Below are positions 7,885 through 15,185 of a DNA stretch of 64,000 bases, piece by piece. A program made the position numbers and the translations under genes. The stretch is from positions 1-64,000 of the forward strand of contig NZ_KB908322.1 of assembly GCF_000382385.1 (NCBI RefSeq). Direction: 5' to 3'. Every line of letters starts with the position of its first letter. Within the stretch, counting starts at the first letter, position 1. This DNA comes from Segatella maculosa DSM 19339 = JCM 15638 (lineage in GTDB: Bacteria; Bacteroidota; Bacteroidia; Bacteroidales; Bacteroidaceae). A model generated the notes under the pieces. That model was not told the origin of the DNA and made no database searches. It worked only from the letters and a program-made list of their open reading frames with translations.

Positions 7885-9666
7885 CTACCACGTAAATCGC
7901 AGGCCGAAGGGCACGGAAATCATCAGCGGGTGCTCCGTGCGATAGGTCTCGAGGCCACTACCATTGCCGAAATAGTAGAACAGGTTGGGCTCGAAATAGA
8001 AGCTGAATGGGCGGAATAGCTTGTATTGCACGCCGATGCCGAGGTTCAACGACCACTGGCAACGGGCGTTGATGTTGCCTTTGAGCGTGTAGGAAGAGTC
8101 GGCCGTGACGACATATTTCTTTTGGATTGAACTGTAGACCGGCATCTCGAAGGTCACGCCGCCGGTCGTATAGGCGTTGAAACGCCCCTTGCTCCACAGG
8201 CGATAAGTGAGCCTTAACGGTATGCCCACATAGCTTATCCTTTGCGTTTTCAGCAGGGTTGCACGGTGGAACTCGCTTTCGAAGTCGGATTTCAGCCGCG
8301 TGTAGGTCAGTCCCGTGCCGAAAGTCCAGTGCGGATTCAGCTGCTTGCTGACCGAAAGGGCGAGGGTCCTCGGACGATGATGGTGTGCCTTTTCGCCCAA
8401 AGTACTGCCGTTAAAAGCATTGTTCTGTGCGATCCATCGCAATTTTGCCCGCTCCACGGAGTCCATCAGTGCATTGTTGCGGGTCAGATAGTCCTCATAA
8501 TCGGCCCAAGAACGGAGCTTTGCCGTGGCACCGCCATTGGCATAGTCCACCACGGAGAGATAGTTCAGTTGAGCAGCAGCCCCGTTTGCGTCGGCATTCG
8601 ACGCATATCCGAGGTTGAACGTCCATGGATAGTGTTGCCGAGAGCCGATGTCGGGGGCCGTATTTCCGTGCAATGCCGTCATCTTGTCCTTAAAACGCGG
8701 CGCAAGACGGAGCAGTGAGTCTGCCGATCCGAGGTCTGTCGGCATACTTTTCGGCAGGGAATCCGTGCGGAAGGCCATGTGCATGCTGTCCGTTTCGGGG
8801 CAGATTTCCGCGGTTTTGCCGGTCGTCTTTGCCGCTATATGGCGCAGGTTGGCGTCAGTATAGGCGGGAGTGACGTATCGGGGCGGCTCCGTGCCCGGCT
8901 TTGATGGACCGGATGTTGGCTTCGGATGTGCTTTACCGAGACTTCTCCGTACCGGTTTTTCCTCCGAAATTCCGCCGTTTCGCTCTCTTGTCACAAAATA
9001 AACATACAACGGAATGAGCACGGGCAGCAAGAACAGCTTCCAATAAGCGCTCAATAATGTGCGCAACAGCTTCTTAGCACGGGCCAACTGCGACGACGAA
9101 CTGTGTGGGTTGATGCCGAGAAGTTGCCCGATCTCTTGATGAGAAAGACCCTCCAGCACCGAGAGTTTGAATACTTCCCGACTTCCATTCGGCAGCTTTT
9201 CGATGGCCGAAAGCAAGGTATCAAGTTCTATTTCTTGTGATTCTTCGCCATTATCTTCCTGCTTTTCGATGGCAGCTTGCGAAAGGGAAACGATGTCTTT
9301 GTCAGCATTTTGAAGATATTTCAAGCAGAGGTTCTTCACGATAGCGGTCATCCAGCCCTCCAATTTCGCCTCGTCTTTCAGATTGGGCAGGGCCGTGAAG
9401 ATGATGATGAAGGCGTCGTGCAGAGCGTCTTCGGCTACATGTTCGTCTTTCATATAGTGCCGACAAACGGCAAGAAGCCTGTCGGCATAAGTCGTATAGA
9501 GTTCTCCGAGGGCCTGTTTGTCCCCGTTTTTGCAAGCATCAATCCGTATCATGCGATTTTCAACAAGAAATATCCATTTGGAATAAGAGTCGGGTTGTGT
9601 GGAAAGACTGCACGGTTTAACGTTTTTTTGTGTATCGGAATTAAAGTTCTTCAAGGGATTTGCCAT
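7885..9666 (-). CDS. ECF-type sigma factor fused to a membrane helix and an outer-membrane beta-barrel
   Basis: One uninterrupted frame of 593 residues joins two kinds of protein. Residues about 45-110 are sigma region 2 (GELYTTYADRLLAVCRHYMK, EDALHDAF, EGWMTAIVKN) and 150-203 are region 4 (LPNGSREVFKLSVLEGLSH, QEIGQLLGI). Residues 209-226 (KLFLLPVLIPLYVYFVT) form one membrane helix, 227-345 a Pro-rich linker, and 346-593 an amphipathic beta-strand domain of the porin-like kind, ending in FGLRFTW with the terminal aromatic residue common in outer-membrane barrels. Normally such a sigma factor and barrel would be separate proteins. The start may instead be at MIRIDACKNGDK (9552); the 9666 start is only about 15 nt past the predicted transcription start. 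It may head the group with the radical SAM, oxidoreductase and lipoprotein genes. Confidence 0.85.
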   Translation of the reverse strand: MANPLKNFNSDTQKNVKPCSLSTQPDSYSKWIFLVENRMIRIDACKNGDKQALGELYTTYADRLLAVCRHYMKDEHVAEDALHDAFIIIFTALPNLKDEAKLEGWMTAIVKNLCLKYLQNADKDIVSLSQAAIEKQEDNGEESQEIELDTLLSAIEKLPNGSREVFKLSVLEGLSHQEIGQLLGINPHSSSSQLARAKKLLRTLLSAYWKLFLLPVLIPLYVYFVTRERNGGISEEKPVRRSLGKAHPKPTSGPSKPGTEPPRYVTPAYTDANLRHIAAKTTGKTAEICPETDSMHMAFRTDSLPKSMPTDLGSADSLLRLAPRFKDKMTALHGNTAPDIGSRQHYPWTFNLGYASNADANGAAAQLNYLSVVDYANGGATAKLRSWADYEDYLTRNNALMDSVERAKLRWIAQNNAFNGSTLGEKAHHHRPRTLALSVSKQLNPHWTFGTGLTYTRLKSDFESEFHRATLLKTQRISYVGIPLRLTYRLWSKGRFNAYTTGGVTFEMPVYSSIQKKYVVTADSSYTLKGNINARCQWSLNLGIGVQYKLFRPFSFYFEPNLFYYFGNGSGLETYRTEHPLMISVPFGLRFTW

Positions 9667-9688
9667 GTCAAGTCATCGTCTGTTGTTG

Positions 9689-9696
9689 CAAAGGTA
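9689..9696 (-). promoter_or_regulatory. -7 box of the sigma-barrel gene
   Basis: On the minus strand this reads TACCTTTG, matching TAnnTTTG, 22 bp before the first possible start codon. No convincing -33 TTTG is seen, so an alternative sigma factor, possibly the encoded one, could be involved. Confidence 0.55.
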
Positions 9697-9856
9697 TGAA
9701 GATTTATGTCGGTTCGGCATAAATACTATCACATTTTTGTCCCCATGATGAATTGAAATATAGGAAGTCAATCGATACGAAGTCATTTACATTTAATAAG
9801 AATATAGAAAAGATTAAATATCCGTAAAATTATTACGGGTGACGAAAATAATATCG

Positions 9857-9864
9857 TATCTTTG
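9857..9864 (+). promoter_or_regulatory. -7 box of the AAA/TOPRIM pair
   Basis: TATCTTTG matches TAnnTTTG. Transcription from about 9871 would exclude an upstream in-frame ATG at 9839 and supports a start at 9896. Confidence 0.65.
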
Positions 9865-9895
9865 CAACAAGACACATTTAACGGAAGAATGTAAT

Positions 9896-10996
9896 ATGCT
9901 TATAAAGTTTGCTGTAGCCAACTATCGCGGGTTTAACGATAAGGTAGCATGGAGTTTGAATAGACCTAGCAATTATTCATTCAATACTTTTGCCATTAAA
10001 GACGGCATTGTGAAGAACGGAATCGTTTATGGTCCGAACGGTTCGGGGAAGTCAAACTTTGCTTTGGCCTTGTTTGATATCGTCAATCATCTTTCTCAGC
10101 GATGGAAGAAAGCTGACTATTATGACAACTTCGTGTATGCCGGCAGCGAACAGCCTTTGGTTCACTTTCACTATACTTTCAAATTTGGTGAAGACGAACT
10201 TGATTATACCTACCAAAAAGACGCAAACGGCAAGATCAAAGCCGAAGAACTGTCACTGAATGGTGAAGGTGTTTTTGTCCGCAAAGGAAAAGAATTTTCA
10301 ATTAATGACAAGGAATTCCCAATGGATGATGCTGTAAAGAAAGGTCTTGCAGAGAATGCCAACGACATATCTGTCGTGAATTTCCTTCTCACTTCCTATC
10401 CCCTACCCGAGAAACATTACCTTATCCGACTACAAACCTTTGTCAACTCCATGCTTTGGTTCCGTTGTCTTGAAACGCGAGAGTTTATAGGTTTGGTAAC
10501 AGCTCCTGTAAACCTTGATGAGTTTATTATTAGCAAAGGACTTGTCAATGACTTCTCTGACTTTATTAAAAGGGTGAGTGAGCAGTCTTTTGACTTTATT
10601 CCTCCCTCGGAAGGAGATAAAGTTCTGTTGTGTTCCTTTGACGCCAAGAAGGTTCCCTTTGATAAAATCGCCTCTACCGGTACGTTAGCTTTGATGCTAC
10701 TTTACTATTGGATCAAGCAAATGTCGTCTGCTTCGTTCGTGTTTATCGATGAATTTGATGCTTTTTATCACTATCGATTGTCTTATGAAGTGTGTAAATT
10801 ACTGTTCTCTTTGGATTGTCAAGCATTCACGTCTTCACACAATACTTATCTTATGAGCAACGATTTGTTGCGTCCCGACTGTAATTTCATTATCAACAAC
10901 AATAAGATTAAACCGCTGAATGAGTGCACCAACAAGGAACTACGCTTTGGACATAACATTGAAAAACTATTCCGTGGCAATGCATTTAGCCTATGA
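9896..10996 (+). CDS. AAA/SMC-like ATPase of a putative defence pair
   Basis: A 366-residue ATPase of the ABC/SMC-like AAA_15/AAA_21 type. Walker A is GPNGSGKS (46-53), an ABC-like signature region IASTGTLAL lies at about 258-266, Walker B is FVFIDEFD (281-288, Asp285 and Glu286), and SSH at 313-315 is the switch histidine. The start MLIKFAVANYRGF is the usual first strand of these proteins and lies 30 bp past the -7 box. The stop overlaps the start of the TOPRIM gene by 4 bp, so the two are made together. ATPases of this type partner TOPRIM nucleases in RloAB, AbiL and PARIS-like phage defence; which of these fits best cannot be told by eye. Confidence 0.88.
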   Translation: MLIKFAVANYRGFNDKVAWSLNRPSNYSFNTFAIKDGIVKNGIVYGPNGSGKSNFALALFDIVNHLSQRWKKADYYDNFVYAGSEQPLVHFHYTFKFGEDELDYTYQKDANGKIKAEELSLNGEGVFVRKGKEFSINDKEFPMDDAVKKGLAENANDISVVNFLLTSYPLPEKHYLIRLQTFVNSMLWFRCLETREFIGLVTAPVNLDEFIISKGLVNDFSDFIKRVSEQSFDFIPPSEGDKVLLCSFDAKKVPFDKIASTGTLALMLLYYWIKQMSSASFVFIDEFDAFYHYRLSYEVCKLLFSLDCQAFTSSHNTYLMSNDLLRPDCNFIINNNKIKPLNECTNKELRFGHNIEKLFRGNAFSL

Positions 10997-11787
10997 TTCT
11001 GTTTGTTGTTGAGGGAGCAAAGGTCGAACCTAATATATATAGGACGATAAAAGAATTGTATTTTAGGGAAGAAGAGGATATCATCTATGTCTTCGGAAGC
11101 AACATTTACGCTCTTTACTGTAGGCTAAAGAACTATGATGCTGATTTTGAAAGCATAGAAAACGCCTCAGATATAGTTGCTGTATTGCGGGAACTCTACC
11201 CTGATCAATTAAGTTCGATAGAACACTCTTCTGATATTGACCAGATATTTCTTTTCTTCGATTATGATTTTCAACATGCCTTCCACGTCTTGGAGCTGCA
11301 TCCAGACTACGGATTGGAGAAAGTGTTGGAAGAGAATAACGAAAGGCTCGCGCAACTTCTATCTTTTTTCAATGAAGAAACCGAGACAGGGAAGTTGTTT
11401 ATTAATTATCCGATGGTAGAAGCATTGAAATATACCAAACTACTTCCCGACAACAATTATTGTTATTATACAACAACATTGGACGAATGCCATGGAAGTT
11501 TCAAGGCAAAAGCTGAACAGTTCTCTGACTATAAAGCCTACCAAGGAATCTTACTTGATGGAACCATGGATGCTCAAATCGTAAAATCCAACTGGGAATT
11601 GCTGAAACAGCAGAATATTATGAAGGCTGCTTATATTTGTGGGCATTCTTATGCCGTACCACAAGACAAAGACTCCATCTCCCAAGCAAAGATATTCCGT
11701 CATCAGTTGCAGTGGCATGATAATGATAAAAGAGAGATAGCTATATTAAGTTCATTCCCTTTGTTTCTGTATGAATACTTTAAGTAG
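10993..11787 (+). CDS. RloB/AbiLii-like TOPRIM protein of a putative defence pair
   Basis: A 264-residue protein. The N-terminus VVEGAKVEPNIY has the EGxxxEPxxY pattern of RloB-like TOPRIM proteins, with Glu7 as the likely catalytic acid. FLFFDYDFQ at about 86-94 supplies the DxD pair (Asp90, Asp92). The segment FINYPMVEALKY near residue 136 is one I associate with defence proteins of this group. TOPRIM effectors in such systems cut DNA or tRNA when released or triggered by the ATPase partner; here this is inference from context. Codon use is A+T-rich compared with argS or argH nearby, consistent with horizontal transfer. It shares an ATGA overlap with the ATPase. Confidence 0.75.
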   Translation: MILFVVEGAKVEPNIYRTIKELYFREEEDIIYVFGSNIYALYCRLKNYDADFESIENASDIVAVLRELYPDQLSSIEHSSDIDQIFLFFDYDFQHAFHVLELHPDYGLEKVLEENNERLAQLLSFFNEETETGKLFINYPMVEALKYTKLLPDNNYCYYTTTLDECHGSFKAKAEQFSDYKAYQGILLDGTMDAQIVKSNWELLKQQNIMKAAYICGHSYAVPQDKDSISQAKIFRHQLQWHDNDKREIAILSSFPLFLYEYFK

Positions 11788-11808
11788 GTCTTAGCTGCCT
11801 AAAATCTA

Positions 11809-11828
11809 CGATTTACAGATGTAAATCG
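11809..11828. terminator. weak hairpin after the defence pair
   Basis: CGATTTAC-AGAT-GTAAATCG forms an 8-bp stem 20 bp past the stop. No clear T-run follows, so terminator function is uncertain. Confidence 0.3.
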
Positions 11829-11893
11829 CATACAAATATATACGAAATACTTTCGGTTTGTATCATACTTCGTGATAATACTTGCTGAAATCA

Positions 11894-11924
11894 TTGCCGG
11901 AATGAACTATTTTCCGTACCTTTG
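11894..11924 (+). promoter_or_regulatory. promoter of the C10 protease gene
   Basis: TTG at 11894 and TACCTTTG at 11917-11924 fit the Bacteroidetes consensus. The leader to 12087 is about 155 nt and contains two short inverted repeats (CGATTATCA/TGATAGTCG and AACGG/CCGTT), so some post-transcriptional control is possible. Confidence 0.6.
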
Positions 11925-12086
11925 CGGGCGATTATCATCATTTGAACATGTTTTTTAACCGGTGATAGTCGATTGTAAGGATACGAAAAATGACTCCCTT
12001 GAACGGCTGGCAGGCCCGATACACACCGTTAGACAGGCTGCGAACGAGGGAAAAACAAACAATATTGAACTAAAACATTCAGGACA

Positions 12087-14348
12087 ATGCAACAAAAGAA
12101 CCCAACAAACAACAGCTTCATGAAGCCTTCACGCCTCGCATGCGTGCTTTCGGCCCTCTTGTTTTCAATCTTTTTGCCGGTGCATGCCAAGCAGGTTTCA
12201 GTGAAACAAGCTTTCGATATCGCGCGAAAATACATCACTCCCGACCGTCGAAAGGCCGTTGTGCCGCATACACGAGGCGGAAACGGTGCAGAAGCGTCGC
12301 CCTTTTATGTCTTCAACGACGTACATGGTAAAGGCTATGTTGTCGTTTCCGGAGACGATGCCATGGGCGAATTGCTTGCCTATAGCGACGGGGGAACGTT
12401 GGATACGCTCAATGCCAACCCCGGTGTAAAGCTATTGTTGCAGGCCTATCGCGAGCGTTTTGTACAGCTGCAACAGCAACCCGACGCCGCACAACCAGCC
12501 ATACGAACGCGTTCCGCACAGCAAACGGTGGCTCCGTTGCTGACAACCAAGTGGAATCAAATCTATCCTTACAACAAAATCGTAGGCTATCCATACACCG
12601 GTTGCGTGGCTACAGCGATGGCACAAATCATGTTTTACCACAAATGGCCGGTGCAAGGACGTGGCGAAGTCACTTATACCGTGGTGTCGGACGAGGAGGA
12701 GAAGCACGTTGACTTCACCAAATCGCACTACGATTGGGCTCACATGAAGAACGTCTATGACTATCATCACCCCTCAACCAACGTCGAAAAAGACGCCGTG
12801 GCACTGCTGATGAACGATGCCGGCATGGCCACTAAGACGCAATATAACCCGGGTTCGAGCGGAGCTTATAATGAAGCAGCCGAGCACGCCCTGCAAGTGA
12901 ACTTCGATTATACGACAGCTTTCGTGAGAAGGGCTGATGAAGGAACGGCAGGTTTCACTGAAGTCGTGCGCCAAGAATTGCTCAAAGGCTATCCGGTCTA
13001 CCTTGCCGGGTCGTATAGTGTGGGCTCTTCGGGCCATGCATGGGTGACCGACGGCGTGGACGAGCGTGGATTGTTCCACATGAACTTTGGTTGGGGCGGT
13101 CAAAGTGACGGCTATTTCTCGCTAACGGCAGCCGATGTGTCGCAGAGCGGCAGTGAGTTCGGCGGCCGTCCGCTTACCTTCAAAGTCGGACTGATAGCCA
13201 TTCTCGCCCATCCCAACAGGTCGGGAGAGAAACCGATAGACCCTTCACTGCTGGCCGACAGTCCGAAGCTGAAGTTTACGTCGGAAGGAGCCCTCAATTT
13301 GCCCACCGGCCACGCCAAAACCTTTAGCATTCAGAACATGCCGGCCGTGGAAATGGTTTACTTTATCAACAAAGGTAAAGGGTTCAAAGGCGACGTCGGC
13401 GTCGGAATCTACGACATGGAAGGCAAGTTGATCACCCCTTGTCCGTCCGACGACCATGCAAACGGTGGGTTTACGCAGCGCGTATTCGGCACCTATGACA
13501 ATGGTGTGATGCAGCGCGACAACGTGATTGTCACCCCACAGCAAATAAAAATCGACCTCACCGAGGCCATCAAGCAAGGCAACGGCTACTATCAGCTGCT
13601 CCCCATCTGCGTTCCTAAGAAAGAAGACGGCAGCTGGGGCGAGTGGACCCGCATGAAACTGGCACCCCGAATGGTGATTGAGATTAACAACGGTACGGTG
13701 CGCGTGGCCGAAGAAGACTATATCGATGCCGGTTTCCAGCTTGCCGAGCAACCTTCAGTGGCGCGCATCAAACCCGGAACCGAAGAAAAAGTGAACTTCT
13801 ACGTCAGAAACAAGGGCGGATTGGAGCGTACTTGCTATGCCAAACTCCAGTTGCTCAATGCCGACGGCACTGTGGCTATGGAGGTTCGTCGCGAACAAAA
13901 GACCGATTTCACGGGCTTTGACGTCACGTTGCTGCCCTTCACGGTCAGCATTCCGGCCACGTTTACCGAAGGAAAATACACCGTCAAGCTCGTATTGATA
14001 GAGGACAATGCCAGCGGAATCGACGACCCTGCGGCCAATCACTATGCCGTGGGCAAGGTTTATGACAAGGACGACACCTTCATCGACGTATCGAAGCTGA
14101 CCACCGCCATTGAAAACGCGGCCGTTTCAGGCTTCAAGCTGACCACCGACGGCAATATGGTCACCCTGCAAGGCAACCGTTTGCAATGGGCTAAGCTCTT
14201 CGACCTCAACGGAAGGCTGATGAAGCACGTTGATGCAACTGCACCTGCGCGCCTCGCTCTCCCGATTTCCGACCTTGCACCGGGCGTCTATCTCATTCAG
14301 GTTGCCGACAACGGACGTGTTCTTACCCGCCGTTTCGTGAAGCCGTAA
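12087..14348 (+). CDS. secreted C10-family cysteine protease (streptopain/interpain-like) with T9SS domain
   Basis: A 753-residue precursor. A signal peptide (MKPSRLACVLSALLFSIF, ending near VHA-KQ, residue 35) is followed by a Spi/C10 inhibitor-type propeptide (about 36-150) and the C10 catalytic domain with nucleophile Cys173 in YPYTGCVATAMAQ and His317 in SSGHAWVTDGV, plus MNFGWGG. Residues about 400-660 look like two beta-sandwich modules. The last 75 residues (LFDLNGRLMK, LPISDLAPGVYLIQV, RRFVKP) are a type A type IX secretion signal, so the enzyme is exported to the cell surface. Relatives include interpain A of Prevotella intermedia, which degrades host proteins. The start may be 12120 rather than 12087. 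Confidence 0.93.
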   Translation: MQQKNPTNNSFMKPSRLACVLSALLFSIFLPVHAKQVSVKQAFDIARKYITPDRRKAVVPHTRGGNGAEASPFYVFNDVHGKGYVVVSGDDAMGELLAYSDGGTLDTLNANPGVKLLLQAYRERFVQLQQQPDAAQPAIRTRSAQQTVAPLLTTKWNQIYPYNKIVGYPYTGCVATAMAQIMFYHKWPVQGRGEVTYTVVSDEEEKHVDFTKSHYDWAHMKNVYDYHHPSTNVEKDAVALLMNDAGMATKTQYNPGSSGAYNEAAEHALQVNFDYTTAFVRRADEGTAGFTEVVRQELLKGYPVYLAGSYSVGSSGHAWVTDGVDERGLFHMNFGWGGQSDGYFSLTAADVSQSGSEFGGRPLTFKVGLIAILAHPNRSGEKPIDPSLLADSPKLKFTSEGALNLPTGHAKTFSIQNMPAVEMVYFINKGKGFKGDVGVGIYDMEGKLITPCPSDDHANGGFTQRVFGTYDNGVMQRDNVIVTPQQIKIDLTEAIKQGNGYYQLLPICVPKKEDGSWGEWTRMKLAPRMVIEINNGTVRVAEEDYIDAGFQLAEQPSVARIKPGTEEKVNFYVRNKGGLERTCYAKLQLLNADGTVAMEVRREQKTDFTGFDVTLLPFTVSIPATFTEGKYTVKLVLIEDNASGIDDPAANHYAVGKVYDKDDTFIDVSKLTTAIENAAVSGFKLTTDGNMVTLQGNRLQWAKLFDLNGRLMKHVDATAPARLALPISDLAPGVYLIQVADNGRVLTRRFVKP

Positions 14349-14400
14349 CGACGTTGCATCGTCACATGCCCCATGTGGCAAACCGTTTAAACGTATGAAT

Positions 14401-14508
14401 GGACGCACAACTCGTGCGTCCATTCACGTTTTAGTTGATAATACACGCGTAAACGGGTGGACAAGTTGATTATTTATGCGCATGTAGGGACGTACGGCCC
14501 GTGCGTCC
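14401..14508. repeat. two diverged GGACGCACG palindromes
   Basis: Units at 14401-14421 (GGACGCACAACTCGTGCGTCC would be its form, split by a mismatched centre) and 14483-14508 (one arm carries GGACGTACGG, the other CCGTGCGTCC, so pairing is lost at one base). They lie just after the C10 protease stop. Confidence 0.8.
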
Positions 14509-14570
14509 GTTCACGTTTCAGTTGACAAGCAGACGAGTAGATAGGGAAATAAGTTGATTGTTACACTGCA

Positions 14571-14707
14571 TGTAGGGACGCACGGCCCGTGCGTCCTCTC
14601 CAACGGCCTGTTTATAGCCCGGTTACTGCCCGCTTGTCAACCTGTTTGCTCCGTTCACTTGTCCACTTACTTTGCTTGGACGGACGCACGAGCCGTGCGT
14701 CCCTACA
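14571..14707. repeat. inverted palindrome pair, subfamily II, copy 1
   Basis: Units at 14571-14596 and 14682-14707 with TGTAGG outward. The roughly 85-bp spacer is closely matched by that of 14881-15014. Confidence 0.9.
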
Positions 14708-14738
14708 ATCTCCTCGCAGCCATTCAGCAATCCAATCT

Positions 14739-14826
14739 CAGCCATATTGCACGCAAAAATGACTGAGATTAGCGTGCAATATGGCTGAAATTGCATGGTA
14801 ATATGGCTGAGATTGAAAAGCAAGGC
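14739..14826. repeat. 22-bp-period array with ATGGCTGAGATT core
   Basis: The motif (G/A)CTGA(G/A)ATT recurs at 14761, 14783 and 14805, exactly 22 bp apart, with an inverted copy (AATCTCAGCCATATTG) at its left. The same unit forms arrays at 18294, 34909, 38796, 49748 and 59952. Confidence 0.85.
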
Positions 14827-14880
14827 ATAAGTCGTTGATTATCAAAAGGGTTGAAACCGAGAGTTGTTTGGACAAATATA

Positions 14881-15014
14881 GGAGACGCACGGTCCGTGCG
14901 TCCGCTCCAATGGCCTGTTTATAGCCCGATTACTGCCCGCTTGTTAACCTGTTTACTCCGTTCACTTATTCACTTACTTTGCTTGGGCGGACGCACGAGC
15001 CGTGCGTCCCTACA
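14881..15014. repeat. inverted palindrome pair, subfamily II, copy 2
   Basis: Units at 14881-14903 and 14989-15014; the spacer is nearly the same as in 14597-14681. The left unit has lost its TGTAGG end. Confidence 0.85.
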
Positions 15015-15123
15015 TCTCCATCGTGGCCATTTCGCCGTGCAATCCCGCCTATATTGCGCGATAACATGATTGATGTTATTTTCTTATTCCACTCCCGTAA
15101 AACACCTAAAACGTTTTATTTAT

Positions 15124-15154
15124 TTTGCAATCTCTCCTTTTTGTTGTATTTTTG
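15124..15154 (+). promoter_or_regulatory. promoter of argS
   Basis: TTTG (15124-15127), 19 bp, then TATTTTTG (15147-15154): a textbook Bacteroidetes promoter. Transcription from about 15161 leaves a leader of about 25 nt. Confidence 0.8.
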
Positions 15155-15185
15155 CAACTGAATTCAAACGATTATAATTACCGGT

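Noticed and set aside
9839..9895. Longer start for the AAA ATPase
   Set aside because: The upstream ATG precedes the TATCTTTG promoter box, so it would not be in the transcript.
9896..11787. Retron or Septu-type defence for the ATPase pair
   Set aside because: No reverse transcriptase, no HNH motif in the second protein; the EGxxxEP and DYD motifs fit a TOPRIM protein.
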